From Symbioplanes lichenis (lineage in GTDB: Bacteria; Actinomycetota; Actinomycetes; Mycobacteriales; Micromonosporaceae), in assembly GCF_030709675.1 (NCBI RefSeq), contig NZ_JAUZQD010000023.1:1-64000 (forward strand): a DNA stretch of 64,000 nt, given 5' to 3'. Below, piece by piece: positions 1 through 7,391 of this stretch (positions within the stretch are counted from its first letter, which is position 1; each line of letters starts with the position of its first letter). The notes beneath the pieces are model-generated. The model was not told the origin of the DNA. It searched no databases and saw only the letters and a list, made by a program, of their open reading frames with translations. Made by a program: the position numbers and the translations under genes.

Positions 1-285
1 TTCGACCGGGAATGTTTCCCGCCCTCCGGGGCACTCGCTCAAATTTACTCTCACGCTTTCCGGCCGTCAAATCCGGCCGAATCTCGCTCGAGCTCCCCAG
101 CATTCATCGCCGGAAACCGGAGTCGCACGCGACTCTGCCCGGTGACTATTGCTAGGGGTTTGTCAGCAGGCCGTCCGTGGCGTTTTCGCTCCGTCCGCTT
201 CCCTGCCGGCTCGCAAAACTTTACACAGGCCTCAGCGCAACGCCAAATCGACCCGGGGTGTCCCGGACCACGTCCCTCGTCGTGA
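1..285. other. Left edge, no convincing gene
   Basis: This stretch lies downstream of the radical SAM gene and reaches the window edge. Open frames exist on both strands but look like GC-rich noise. The only short frame worth noting is an 18-codon minus-strand one (107 down to 51) ending in FDGRKA. It is considered in the findings as a weak candidate peptide for the maturase. I see no strong terminator. Confidence 0.4.
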
Positions 286-1443
286 TTACAAGGCCACGGA
301 CAGCGAAGATGCGAGCCGCCGTCGGATGTGACCGATGAGCAGGAACATGTCCTCGCAGTAGACCGTCGGATGCCGGAAACCGGAGCCCGGCCGGTACCGG
401 TGCGCATAGTGCCCCGCCCCGCACACCGAGGCCACAGGACAGGCCAGACACGAGGGTGCAAGCGCCGCCGGCCCGATCTGTCGCGCCACCATCCCCGGAT
501 GCAGCAGCAGATCGTCGAGCGAGGACGTGAGCACCGACAGACCGGTGGACGCCGCCCCCGAGTAGGCGCTCTTCAGGGCATCCACCTGTTCGAGCGAGCC
601 GTCGGTCTCGATCACGGCCACGGACACCGGCGCCAGGCCCGCCTGCTCCGACCTGCCCGGACCGCCGAGCAGCAAGGACATCAGATCCTCGAAGAGCCGC
701 ACGGACGTCTCCCGCCGCGGTGCGTCGTACCACCGGTCGAAGACGGAAGCGAGCCACGCACCGCAACCCGGACTCGGAGGGGACGCCCAGTTGGCGTGCG
801 GCAGGAGGAAGTCGATCGCCGGCGGCTGCCACTCGATCAATGACTCGTACGTGGCGACAGGGTCCGAGGAGGGATCAATGACGCACAGCAGACCCGCGTA
901 CGCGGAGGACGTACACAGAAGGGAAAGCGCGGCCGAGACGGCCCGGAAGCTGCCGTCGCCGGACGGGAAGCGCCTGTGCTTGTCGTGGCCGACGCCGTCG
1001 AGCGAGACCGCGACGGAGATCTCCGCCTCGGCCAGCGCGGCCAAAGTAGCGGCGGACAGCGCCGTCCCATTGGTCTGGAGACCCACCGTGACGGGGCAAG
1101 GAACAGCCGCACGCAGGTCGGCGGCGATCTGGGCCAACGTCGTGACCCCGGCGAGCAGCGGCTCTCCCCCGTGCAACGTCACGCGCACATGTGGCAGATC
1201 GTGCCGGGCCGCGTGCTCCCCGATACGCCGGGCCGCGGCCCGCCACAGGGCCGGACTGATCACCCGCGGGCGGTCGCGCCAGCTCTGGTCCGCCAGCTCG
1301 TACACATAGCAGTAATCGCAGGCCAGATTGCACCTTTGATGCACCTTCAGCACGAACTCACGGAACGGCGAAGGCCGCCACCCGGAATCCAGGAGGCGGC
1401 CGACGTCGAGCAGCCGGTGAGGCCAGTCGGGATGAGCGGTCAG
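286..1443 (-). CDS. FxsB-family radical SAM/SPASM peptide maturase
   Basis: Predicted radical SAM enzyme that modifies a ribosomally made peptide. If started at the CTG at 1443 it is 385 residues. The iron-sulfur motif CNLACDYC (Cys38, 42, 45) is followed by YVYELADQSW, which is characteristic of FxsB enzymes, as is the HGGEPLL segment. A C-terminal SPASM-type cluster begins CLACPVASVCGAGHYAHRYR and ends in VYCED. No ATG, GTG or TTG lies upstream of the conserved N-terminus. A GGGGAG site sits 5 bases before a CTG that overlaps the preceding stop as CTGA, so CTG initiation is inferred; the next in-frame GTG, near 1353, would remove about 30 family-typical residues. It is the last gene of an ABC transporter operon. 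No FxsA-like precursor is visible, so the substrate is unknown. Confidence 0.85.
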   Translation of the reverse strand: MTAHPDWPHRLLDVGRLLDSGWRPSPFREFVLKVHQRCNLACDYCYVYELADQSWRDRPRVISPALWRAAARRIGEHAARHDLPHVRVTLHGGEPLLAGVTTLAQIAADLRAAVPCPVTVGLQTNGTALSAATLAALAEAEISVAVSLDGVGHDKHRRFPSGDGSFRAVSAALSLLCTSSAYAGLLCVIDPSSDPVATYESLIEWQPPAIDFLLPHANWASPPSPGCGAWLASVFDRWYDAPRRETSVRLFEDLMSLLLGGPGRSEQAGLAPVSVAVIETDGSLEQVDALKSAYSGAASTGLSVLTSSLDDLLLHPGMVARQIGPAALAPSCLACPVASVCGAGHYAHRYRPGSGFRHPTVYCEDMFLLIGHIRRRLASSLSVAL

Positions 1444-2153
1444 CTCGTCTCCCCGGCCATCGAGAAGCTGCGCAGGCGGTTCACAGCGAACAGCGTGCCA
1501 CCGACCGCGAAGATCGCCGCCATGACGAGCGCCACAGGGAGGCCGACCTTCGGGTCGAGGATGTCGGTCGCCGGGGAGAGCCGGTCGCCGACGGTGATCA
1601 CGTACTGCTCGATCGAGAGCACCCGGGTGCCGCTCACGAACCGGCCGAGGAGCCCCTCCCACACCAGGATGTAGACCAGCCCAAGGAGGACCGGCCGCCT
1701 GGTCAGCAGGCTGAGAAGCAGGAACAGCGCCGAGTACGCCACCGCGCCGAGCGCCGCGGCGACGGCGAGCGCGAGCCCGAAGCGTACGGAATCGGCCAGC
1801 ACCCCCGCGACGAACAGCGGAACCGCCGCGGTGACCGCGCTCGCCACCACGGCCACGCCCAGCTTCGCGAGGATGATGTCGCGCCGGGGCAGGGGCTTGG
1901 TGAGGATGTGCACGATCGTGCCGTCGTCCACCTCGGAGCCGAGCACGCCGGTGCCGACGATCAGGGCGACGACGGGCAGCAGCACGGCCAGGCCGAGGCC
2001 GACGATGACCGGGGCGCCCCACTCCCGGGCGTCGACGCCGGCCGCGTCGCAGATCACGGCCAGCACGATCAGCAGGATCGGCAGGGGCAGGAGGAGGAGC
2101 ACCCGGCGGCGGCCGAAGAGGCCCCGGGCGGTGATCCAGGCGACGGTCGACAT
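1440..2153 (-). CDS. ABC-2 type transporter permease
   Basis: Integral membrane protein of 237 residues with about six hydrophobic segments: near 20-35, 46-68, 100-125, 128-150, 155-180 and close to the C-terminus. It has a short cytoplasmic N-terminus and no ATPase motifs. This is the usual layout of ABC-2 permeases that work with a separate ATPase. The segment PLPRRDIILAKL resembles the coupling region of the family. The ATG overlaps the stop of the upstream ATPase (ATGA), so the two are very likely translated together as a pair. Its own stop overlaps the CTG start proposed for the radical SAM gene. The substrate is unknown; export of the modified product or immunity to it is plausible but inferred. 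Confidence 0.85.
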   Translation of the reverse strand: MSTVAWITARGLFGRRRVLLLLPLPILLIVLAVICDAAGVDAREWGAPVIVGLGLAVLLPVVALIVGTGVLGSEVDDGTIVHILTKPLPRRDIILAKLGVAVVASAVTAAVPLFVAGVLADSVRFGLALAVAAALGAVAYSALFLLLSLLTRRPVLLGLVYILVWEGLLGRFVSGTRVLSIEQYVITVGDRLSPATDILDPKVGLPVALVMAAIFAVGGTLFAVNRLRSFSMAGETS

Positions 2154-3064
2154 CAGGCCTCCAGCAGGTAGGAGAAGACGCTCTCCAGGGACTCGTCGGA
2201 CGGGATCACCTTGCGCAGCCTGATCCCCTCGCCGAGGGCGATGCGGGGCAGCGCGCGGGTGAAGCTGCCGTAGTCGCCGGCGCGTACGGTGAGGCCCTCC
2301 CCCGCGATCTCGACGCCGTTCACCGATTTCTCGGCGATGAGGGCGACGGCCAGCTTGCGGTCGTCGGAGGACTTCACGGCGAAGACGTGCGGGCGGTTGG
2401 TCATCAGGCGGCGGATCCGGCGGTAGTCGCCGGACGCGGCGAGCCGCCCCGCGACCATGACCTGGACCGTGCCCGAGACTTGCTCGACCTCCTCGAGGAT
2501 GTGCGAGCTGAAGAGGATCGTGTGACCCCGGTCGCCGAGCTCGTGCAGCAGCGCCATCATGTGCATGCGCTGGCGCGGGTCCATGCCGTTGAACGGCTCG
2601 TCCAACAACAAGACCTGAGGATTGTGTACGAGCGCCGCGGCCACCCGGGTCCGCTGCCGCATGCCCTTCGAGTACGTCTCGATGCGCCTGTCCGCGGCAT
2701 CGGTCATTTCCACCATCTGAAGAGCCCACTCGGTGGCGGCCTTCGGATCGGACAGCTTGTGCATCTTGGCCGACGCGTTCACGAACTCGCGAGCGGTCAG
2801 GAAACCGTGGACTGCCTCCTTCTCGGCCACCAGTCCCAGCTGCTTGTAGATCGCCGGGTTGCGCCATGCCGGGGCGTCGTCGAGGGTCACCGCACCCCGG
2901 GAGGGCGCGAGAAAACCGGCCATCATGTGCAGCACCGTGGTCTTGCCGGCGCCGTTCGGTCCGAGGAGACCGGTGACGCCGGGGCCGAGGGACATGGTGA
3001 TGTCGTTGACGGCCACCACGTTGCCGTACCAGCGGGAGACGTTCTGCAGAGTCAGCGTGGTCAC
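2153..3064 (-). CDS. ABC transporter ATP-binding protein
   Basis: ATPase subunit of 303 residues for the second ABC-2 transporter of this operon. It has Walker A GPNGAGKT near residue 40, the signature YSKGMRQRTRVAAAL and Walker B LLLDEPFNGMDP. A C-terminal extension of about 80 residues is typical of drug or lantibiotic export ATPases. The GTG start at 3064 is chosen because it forms a GTGA overlap with the preceding permease stop and gives the expected MTTLTLQNVS-like N-terminus. The longer open frame upstream is a shadow of the permease gene. It pairs with the permease at 1440-2153. Confidence 0.9.
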   Translation of the reverse strand: MTTLTLQNVSRWYGNVVAVNDITMSLGPGVTGLLGPNGAGKTTVLHMMAGFLAPSRGAVTLDDAPAWRNPAIYKQLGLVAEKEAVHGFLTAREFVNASAKMHKLSDPKAATEWALQMVEMTDAADRRIETYSKGMRQRTRVAAALVHNPQVLLLDEPFNGMDPRQRMHMMALLHELGDRGHTILFSSHILEEVEQVSGTVQVMVAGRLAASGDYRRIRRLMTNRPHVFAVKSSDDRKLAVALIAEKSVNGVEIAGEGLTVRAGDYGSFTRALPRIALGEGIRLRKVIPSDESLESVFSYLLEA

Positions 3065-3924
3065 AGCGCGGCCACCCTCCGGTAGCGGGCGAGCAGGAGC
3101 AGCATGCACGCGGCGACCAGCGTGATCGCCTCGATCAGGTAGACCGGGCCGAACCGGCCGATCATCATGCCGGTGTTCGCGGTCGGATAGATCCACTGGC
3201 CGACGCCGCTCACCAGCGTCGACGGGCTCGCCAGGCCGGCCAGCTCCTGGGCGTCCTGCGACGGCATGATGCTCAGCACGCCGACGGCCGGCGTGGTCAT
3301 GAGGAACACCGCGACGATGCCGCCGGCGGCGAAGGCCCGCTTGCCCGTGAGCGACGCGACGAGCAGCCCGATGCCGGTGAAGACCAGCGCCCACAACAGG
3401 CTGTAGGCCCACCCGGGCAGCAGGTCCCCGAGCTCCTTCCACACGTCGGAGATGCCGTTCTTCGTGGTGAAGGCCGCACCCAAGAACATGATCAATTGGG
3501 GTACGGCCAGCAGCAGCCACACCGCGGTGACCATGGACGCCACCTTCGCCCCGATGTAGTCCGAGGCGCGCAACGGCCGGCTGAAGTAGAGCGGCAGAAC
3601 CCCCGAGCGCATGTCCCGGGAGACGAGCTCCGGCGCCACGATCGCGGCGAAGAAGATGATCAGCCAGCTCATCGAGTCGGCGTACGTGAAGTAGTTGAGC
3701 GCCTCGAGGCCCGTCTGCGCCTTGACCGCGGCGAGGATTACGCCGACAAGCAAGCAGATGCCGACGACGAGCCACGGGAAGATCTTGGACTTGGCCGAGC
3801 GACCGAGGCCGTAGGCGGCGCGCAGCCCGTGGATGTACATGGCGCCGAACACCGCGCGGCGGCCCAGCCGGGGGCCGTCGTAGCGCTGGTATCCGATGTC
3901 GTGGATGACGCTGGCTTCAGACAT
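3061..3924 (-). CDS. ABC-2 type transporter permease
   Basis: Membrane protein of 287 residues with a soluble N-terminus (DIGYQRYDGPRLGRR) common in actinobacterial ABC-2 permeases, followed by about six transmembrane segments. The ATG at 3924 overlaps the end of the upstream ATPase gene by 8 bases and is preferred over longer in-frame openings that lie inside that gene. The segment SRDMRSGVLPLYFSRPL fits the cytoplasmic coupling loop of the family. It pairs with the ATPase at 3917-4831 and precedes the second ATPase with a 4-base overlap. Confidence 0.85.
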   Translation of the reverse strand: MSEASVIHDIGYQRYDGPRLGRRAVFGAMYIHGLRAAYGLGRSAKSKIFPWLVVGICLLVGVILAAVKAQTGLEALNYFTYADSMSWLIIFFAAIVAPELVSRDMRSGVLPLYFSRPLRASDYIGAKVASMVTAVWLLLAVPQLIMFLGAAFTTKNGISDVWKELGDLLPGWAYSLLWALVFTGIGLLVASLTGKRAFAAGGIVAVFLMTTPAVGVLSIMPSQDAQELAGLASPSTLVSGVGQWIYPTANTGMMIGRFGPVYLIEAITLVAACMLLLLARYRRVAAL

Positions 3925-4831
3925 CTGCGGCCTCCCGGGGCGCGAAGAGCTCGGCCACCCGGTGCCGGCGCTGGTCGAGGCGGTGCAGCGGCAGGTCCAG
4001 GTCAGCCACTGCGCGGAGGATCTGGTCGTACGTGTCGTCGTGGTCGAGCGGCACGAGCAGCATCCGCCCGTCGGCGCGTACGGGCAAATCAAGCTCCGTC
4101 AATGCAGCCGCCAGCTCCTCGGTGCCCTCGGACACCTCGACGGCGAGCACGTCGCTGGCCGCGGTCATGGCCGAGATCCGGTCCGCCCGCAGCAGCTTGC
4201 CGCCCTCGATCGCCACCAGCGAGTCGCAGATCTGCTCGACCTCGCCGAGCAGGTGGGAGCAGGTCACCACGGAGATGCCGAACTCGCTGCCGATCCGGTG
4301 CACCAAAGCGAGCATCGCGTCGCGGCCGGCCGGGTCGAGCCCGTTGGTCGGCTCGTCGAGCAGCAGCAGGTCGGGGTCGTGCACCAGCGCCTGGGCCAGC
4401 TTGACGCGCTGCTTCATGCCCGTCGAATAGCCGCCGATCTGCCGGTAACGCTCCTCGTAGAGCCCGACGTGGCGCAGCGCCTCGGACGCGCGCTCCCGGG
4501 CGGCCGTGCGGGGCAGGCCGCTGATCCGGCCGAGGTGAGTCACGAACTCGGCCGCCGACACGTCCGGCGGCAGCGCGTCGTGCTCCGGCATGTAGCCGAC
4601 CTTCGCGCGCACCTTGTCGGTCTCCACGGTCGGATCGAGCCCGAACACCCGGACCGTGCCGGCCGTCGGGGCGATCAGCCCGAGCATGATTTTGATGAAC
4701 GTCGACTTGCCGGCGCCGTTGGCCCCGACGAGGCCGACGATCCCCGGCTCGACGGTGACCGTGAGGTCGTGCAGGGCAGTCACCCGCCCGCCGTACGTCT
4801 TGGTCAACCCTTGGGTCTCGATGAGGCTCAC
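3917..4831 (-). CDS. ABC transporter ATP-binding protein
   Basis: First gene of the operon, a 304-residue ABC ATPase. It has Walker A GANGAGKST near residue 36-44, signature YSTGMKQRVKLAQAL, Walker B LLLDEPTNGLDP and the switch histidine in SVVTCSHLLGEVE. The start is GTG at 4831. A TAGGCT -10-like hexamer lies on the minus strand at 4843-4838, six bases before the start, so the message may be leaderless. An ACTTGTCA element at 4849-4856, also found once in the nearby operator array, sits just upstream of that hexamer. This suggests control by the divergent XRE regulator, which is inference. Confidence 0.9.
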   Translation of the reverse strand: MSLIETQGLTKTYGGRVTALHDLTVTVEPGIVGLVGANGAGKSTFIKIMLGLIAPTAGTVRVFGLDPTVETDKVRAKVGYMPEHDALPPDVSAAEFVTHLGRISGLPRTAARERASEALRHVGLYEERYRQIGGYSTGMKQRVKLAQALVHDPDLLLLDEPTNGLDPAGRDAMLALVHRIGSEFGISVVTCSHLLGEVEQICDSLVAIEGGKLLRADRISAMTAASDVLAVEVSEGTEELAAALTELDLPVRADGRMLLVPLDHDDTYDQILRAVADLDLPLHRLDQRRHRVAELFAPREAADV

Positions 4832-4907
4832 AGCTAGAGCCTAGAAACACTTGTCACCCGTGCGGATCAGGTGAAGTCCCCGAGTCATCCCTGAGAGGGC
4901 CCGGATG

Positions 4908-4937
4908 TTAAGTCCACTTGACGTCAAGAGAACTTGT
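4908..4937. promoter_or_regulatory. Array of four alternating operator half-sites
   Basis: Four hexamers alternate in orientation with an exact 8-base period: TTAAGT (4908-4913), ACTTGA (4916-4921), TCAAGA (4924-4929) and ACTTGT (4932-4937). The central pair forms the perfect 12-base palindrome CTTGACGTCAAG at 4917-4928. The array overlaps the -35 region of the divergent membrane protein/XRE operon. It is a probable binding site for the XRE protein encoded at 5438-5683, by position and symmetry only. Confidence 0.6.
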
Positions 4938-4946
4938 CATCAGGAT
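4918..4946 (+). promoter_or_regulatory. Promoter of membrane protein/XRE operon, probably leaderless
   Basis: TTGACG at 4918-4923, a 17-base spacer and CAGGAT at 4941-4946 form a sigma-70-like promoter. Transcription would begin near 4953, which is the ATG itself, so a leaderless message is expected. The half-site array covers the -35 box, which fits autorepression. Confidence 0.5.
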
Positions 4947-4952
4947 GGACGC

Positions 4953-5438
4953 ATGACACTCCTCGACCGCGTGGTCCACTGGAACCTCGATCTCGACGGC
5001 GATCTCTACGGCGACGAGCGCGAGCGCTTCCGGTGGTACGAAGGCATGACGACGTCGGCCTCGCTGCAGAGCTTCCTGCTGCCCTGGGCCGCCGCGGTGA
5101 TGGTGTGGCCGCTGGGCGAGCCGTCCGTGCTGCCCCTCGCGGTGATGCTGGGGGTCTCGTGGTTCACGCAGCTGCTGGCGACGGTCTACGTGCGACGCCG
5201 GCGGGTCGACACCACGCCGCGCAGCTGGAGCTCCCGGCGGATCGCGCTGATCGTGATCACCATCCTGCCGCTGCTCATCTTCATCGCCGGCGCGCGCTAT
5301 GTCCGTGAGTCCGACAACGCGGCCTGGCTCGGCGTCGCCGTGGGCGGCCTGGCCGGAGCCTTGATAGCCGTCGTCGTGCTGATCATCAAGGGCCGCCTCC
5401 GGGACCGCGAGGAAGCCCGGGCCGGAGAGGAGATCTGA
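4953..5438 (+). CDS. Small integral membrane protein
   Basis: 161-residue protein of unknown function. It has a charged N-terminus (LDGDLYGDERERFRWYEGM) and four hydrophobic segments near residues 38-58, 60-75, 95-110 and 122-145, then a charged tail. Its stop overlaps the start of the XRE regulator gene by one base (TGATG), a layout seen widely where a small DUF2178-like membrane protein is paired with a short XRE repressor. The start at 4953 fits the promoter spacing. It may sense a membrane signal for the regulator, which is inference from pairing only. Confidence 0.75.
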   Translation: MTLLDRVVHWNLDLDGDLYGDERERFRWYEGMTTSASLQSFLLPWAAAVMVWPLGEPSVLPLAVMLGVSWFTQLLATVYVRRRRVDTTPRSWSSRRIALIVITILPLLIFIAGARYVRESDNAAWLGVAVGGLAGALIAVVVLIIKGRLRDREEARAGEEI

Positions 5439-5683
5439 TGGCGCCCCCGTCCGGCCCGGTCCGCGCCCCGGAGGAGGCGGGCAACGCCGCCGGCGCCCGC
5501 ATCCGCGCCGCCCGCAAGGAGGCCGGCCTGACCCAGCAGGGTTTGGCCGCCGCCGTCCAGGTCAGCCGTCAGACCGTGATCGCCATGGAGACGGGCGACT
5601 ACGCACCCTCGGTCTATCTGGCGATCAAGGTCGCGAAGGCATTGCAGTCCTCGGTCGAGGTTTTGTGGGACCCCGAGCCCTGA
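5438..5683 (+). CDS. Short XRE-family transcriptional regulator
   Basis: 81-residue DNA-binding protein made almost entirely of a helix-turn-helix. The domain runs from IRAARKEAGLTQQGLAAAV through VSRQTVIAMETGDYAPS to IKVAKALQSSVEVLW. This matches the compact YgzD-like class of XRE regulators that lack an effector domain. It is translationally coupled to the upstream membrane protein. Its likely targets are its own promoter and perhaps the divergent ABC/radical SAM operon, since matching half-sites lie in both promoters. Confidence 0.85.
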   Translation: MAPPSGPVRAPEEAGNAAGARIRAARKEAGLTQQGLAAAVQVSRQTVIAMETGDYAPSVYLAIKVAKALQSSVEVLWDPEP

Positions 5684-5759
5684 GCGGGGCGGCCGACACC
5701 TCTTCACCGATGCCGGGCACGTGCCCCGGATCGCTCGCTGAGGGCGGGCGGGGCGGGAG

Positions 5760-6203
5760 TCATGCGGGATCGGCGCCGAGGGCGTCCTCGAAGCGGCGGA
5801 GGGTCGTGAGGACGGCTTGTTGTTCGGCGGGGGTGAGGGGGGCCAGGGCTTGGCGCCAGGCGGCTTGGGTGGGCGAGAGCCACTGGGAGATGGCCGGCCG
5901 GCTTCCGGCGCTGATGTCGATGATGCGGCGGCGGCGATCGGTGTCGTCCTCGCTGCGGGTCAGGACGCCTTTGCGGCTCAGGTCGCTCACGATCAGGCTC
6001 ACCGTGGTCGGGGCGACGCCGAGGGCGGCGGCCAGGTCGTTCACAGTTTGCGGGCCGTCGAGCAGGAGCAGTGACAGCAGGGAGAGGTGCCGCGGGGACA
6101 GGTCGAGCGAGCGCAACTGCTCTGGGGGCGGCATCCGTTTGGCCCGGCCCACCAGGCGGGGCATCAGCAGCAGCAGTTCGCGGACGGTCGCATCGGTTGA
6201 CAT
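5760..6203 (-). CDS. MarR-family transcriptional regulator
   Basis: 147-residue winged-helix regulator. The recognition region reads VNDLAAALGVAPTTVSLIVSDLSRKG and the wing SEDDTDRRRRIIDIS, both diagnostic for MarR. The terminal helices should form the dimer interface. It is divergent from a tautomerase gene, with inverted repeats between them, so it probably represses itself and that neighbour. No redox cysteine typical of OhrR is present, so a small aromatic or phenolic ligand is more likely, which is inference. Confidence 0.9.
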   Translation of the reverse strand: MSTDATVRELLLLMPRLVGRAKRMPPPEQLRSLDLSPRHLSLLSLLLLDGPQTVNDLAAALGVAPTTVSLIVSDLSRKGVLTRSEDDTDRRRRIIDISAGSRPAISQWLSPTQAAWRQALAPLTPAEQQAVLTTLRRFEDALGADPA

Positions 6204-6209
6204 GATTTA

Positions 6210-6242
6210 GCTTTGAGTGCAAAGGTAATTTGTCATCAAAGC
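6210..6242. promoter_or_regulatory. MarR operator candidate
   Basis: Two overlapping inverted repeats lie in the 57-base gap between the divergent MarR and tautomerase genes. CTTTG-AGTG-CAAAG occupies 6211-6224, and GCTTTGA (6210-6216) pairs with TCAAAGC (6236-6242). Position and symmetry fit a MarR dimer site. Confidence 0.5.
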
Positions 6243-6260
6243 CATCGTAGAGGAGCGGAC

Positions 6261-6644
6261 ATGCCCCACCTGACCGTGCACGCCCTCGAGACCGACCTCA
6301 CCGGCCGCGAGCCGGAGTTGATCGCCGCGCTGACCGACGCCACGGTCGAGGTCTACGGCGAGTGGGCGCGCGAGCTGGTCGTCGTCCACCTGATCGGCCT
6401 CCCGCCGCAGCGCTGGGGCATCGGCGGCAAGATCGCGGAGGCTCCCGCGCCGACCGTCACCTTCGGCGTCCGGGCCGCCGTCTTCGACCGGCCCGACGCT
6501 GCCGCCATCACCGGCCGCCTGATCGCCGGCATCACCGATGCGATCGCCGCGACCGTCGGCGAGCGGGTCCGGCCCGGCGTGACCGTCGAGCTGATCGCCT
6601 CCCCGGCCGAGCGCACGGGCATCGGCGGCGTGGTCGCCGCCTGA
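6261..6644 (+). CDS. Tautomerase-superfamily protein
   Basis: 127-residue protein. After removal of Met the N-terminus would be Pro (MPHLTVHAL), the catalytic base of the 4-oxalocrotonate tautomerase/MIF superfamily. It is about twice the length of a classical 4-OT, and two half-domains are visible: residues 1-60 with DLTGREPELIAALTDATVE and 65-127 with GRLIAGITDAIAATVGERV. Gly-rich turns precede the interface strands. The start is set by a GAGGAG site 6 bases upstream of the ATG. Divergence from a MarR gene suggests a role in turning over an aromatic or reactive small molecule. The substrate is unknown. Confidence 0.8.
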   Translation: MPHLTVHALETDLTGREPELIAALTDATVEVYGEWARELVVVHLIGLPPQRWGIGGKIAEAPAPTVTFGVRAAVFDRPDAAAITGRLIAGITDAIAATVGERVRPGVTVELIASPAERTGIGGVVAA

Positions 6645-6659
6645 GCCGGCCCGCGCTTG

Positions 6660-7391
6660 CTACGCCTCCGCGGGAGGCAGCCCGGCCGAGAGCTCAGTCG
6701 CCGAGCGGAGTCGGCCCGGCCGCATCAGCAGGTCGATCAGCCGGACGAAGTCCACGGTGCCCGGAAGATCGTCGGCCCGCCTGACCAGGGTCAGTGCCGG
6801 GGCGGCCGGATGAATGGTGGCGTGGTCGCGGTGCAGGACGAAAGCAAGACACAGCAGAGCGGCGCGGGCGTTCCCGTCCGGGAAGGGATGGACGAAGGCG
6901 ACGTCCAAGTAGACGCGGGCGGCGCGGGCAGCCAGCGGCAGGCGGGGGTCGGTCGCCTCGGTCAGGCAGGTGGCGAAGCGGGGCCGGGTGGTGGGGCCGA
7001 GGCCGTAGCGTTCGCGGCCGGCTTTGGCGTAGGCGGTTCCGGTCCGGAAACCCACGGCCGGGACGCCGAGAACGACGGCCTGCCAGCGCGCCAGCAGGGC
7101 GAAGTGGAGCGGTTCGGGGCCTGCCGCAGCGTCGTGCACCTGGTGCAATGCGTCCAGCAGGCGGGCCGCACGGTCGGGACAGCGGGCCACCTCCGCCGTG
7201 TTCACGTGGTCGAGAATGCCGTCCCGGCGCCCACTGACCGGACGGCGAGCCGGGTCGACCGGCGGGCCCGGAGCCGGGTGGGCCGGTGGAGCGGGAGCCG
7301 GGCGGGCCGACGGGCCGGGAGCGGGGTGGGTGGCCGTGGCCCACGGCACCCGGTCGCGCACGTGCCACCAGTCGAGCAGGTGGTCATGCAT
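6660..7391 (-). CDS. Fic-domain protein
   Basis: 243-residue protein with the Fic core motif HPFPDGNAR at residues 168-176. The catalytic His and the phosphate-binding DGN are intact, so nucleotide (usually AMP) transfer onto a target protein is expected. The penultimate position is Ala where Gly or Lys is more common. A Pro/Ala-rich linker at about 21-50 separates a short N-terminal WW-containing segment from the domain. The start at 7391 overlaps the upstream gene by 8 bases. I do not see a clear inhibitory (S/T)xxxE(G/N) helix in this protein, so any control may come from the partner gene. Confidence 0.8.
   Translation of the reverse strand: MHDHLLDWWHVRDRVPWATATHPAPGPSARPAPAPPAHPAPGPPVDPARRPVSGRRDGILDHVNTAEVARCPDRAARLLDALHQVHDAAAGPEPLHFALLARWQAVVLGVPAVGFRTGTAYAKAGRERYGLGPTTRPRFATCLTEATDPRLPLAARAARVYLDVAFVHPFPDGNARAALLCLAFVLHRDHATIHPAAPALTLVRRADDLPGTVDFVRLIDLLMRPGRLRSATELSAGLPPAEA

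Noticed and set aside
1440-1475. Permease C-terminus (SFSMAGETS) as an FxsA-like tail
   Set aside because: The Phe and Ser are not at the required distance from the C-terminus and the protein is a standard membrane subunit.
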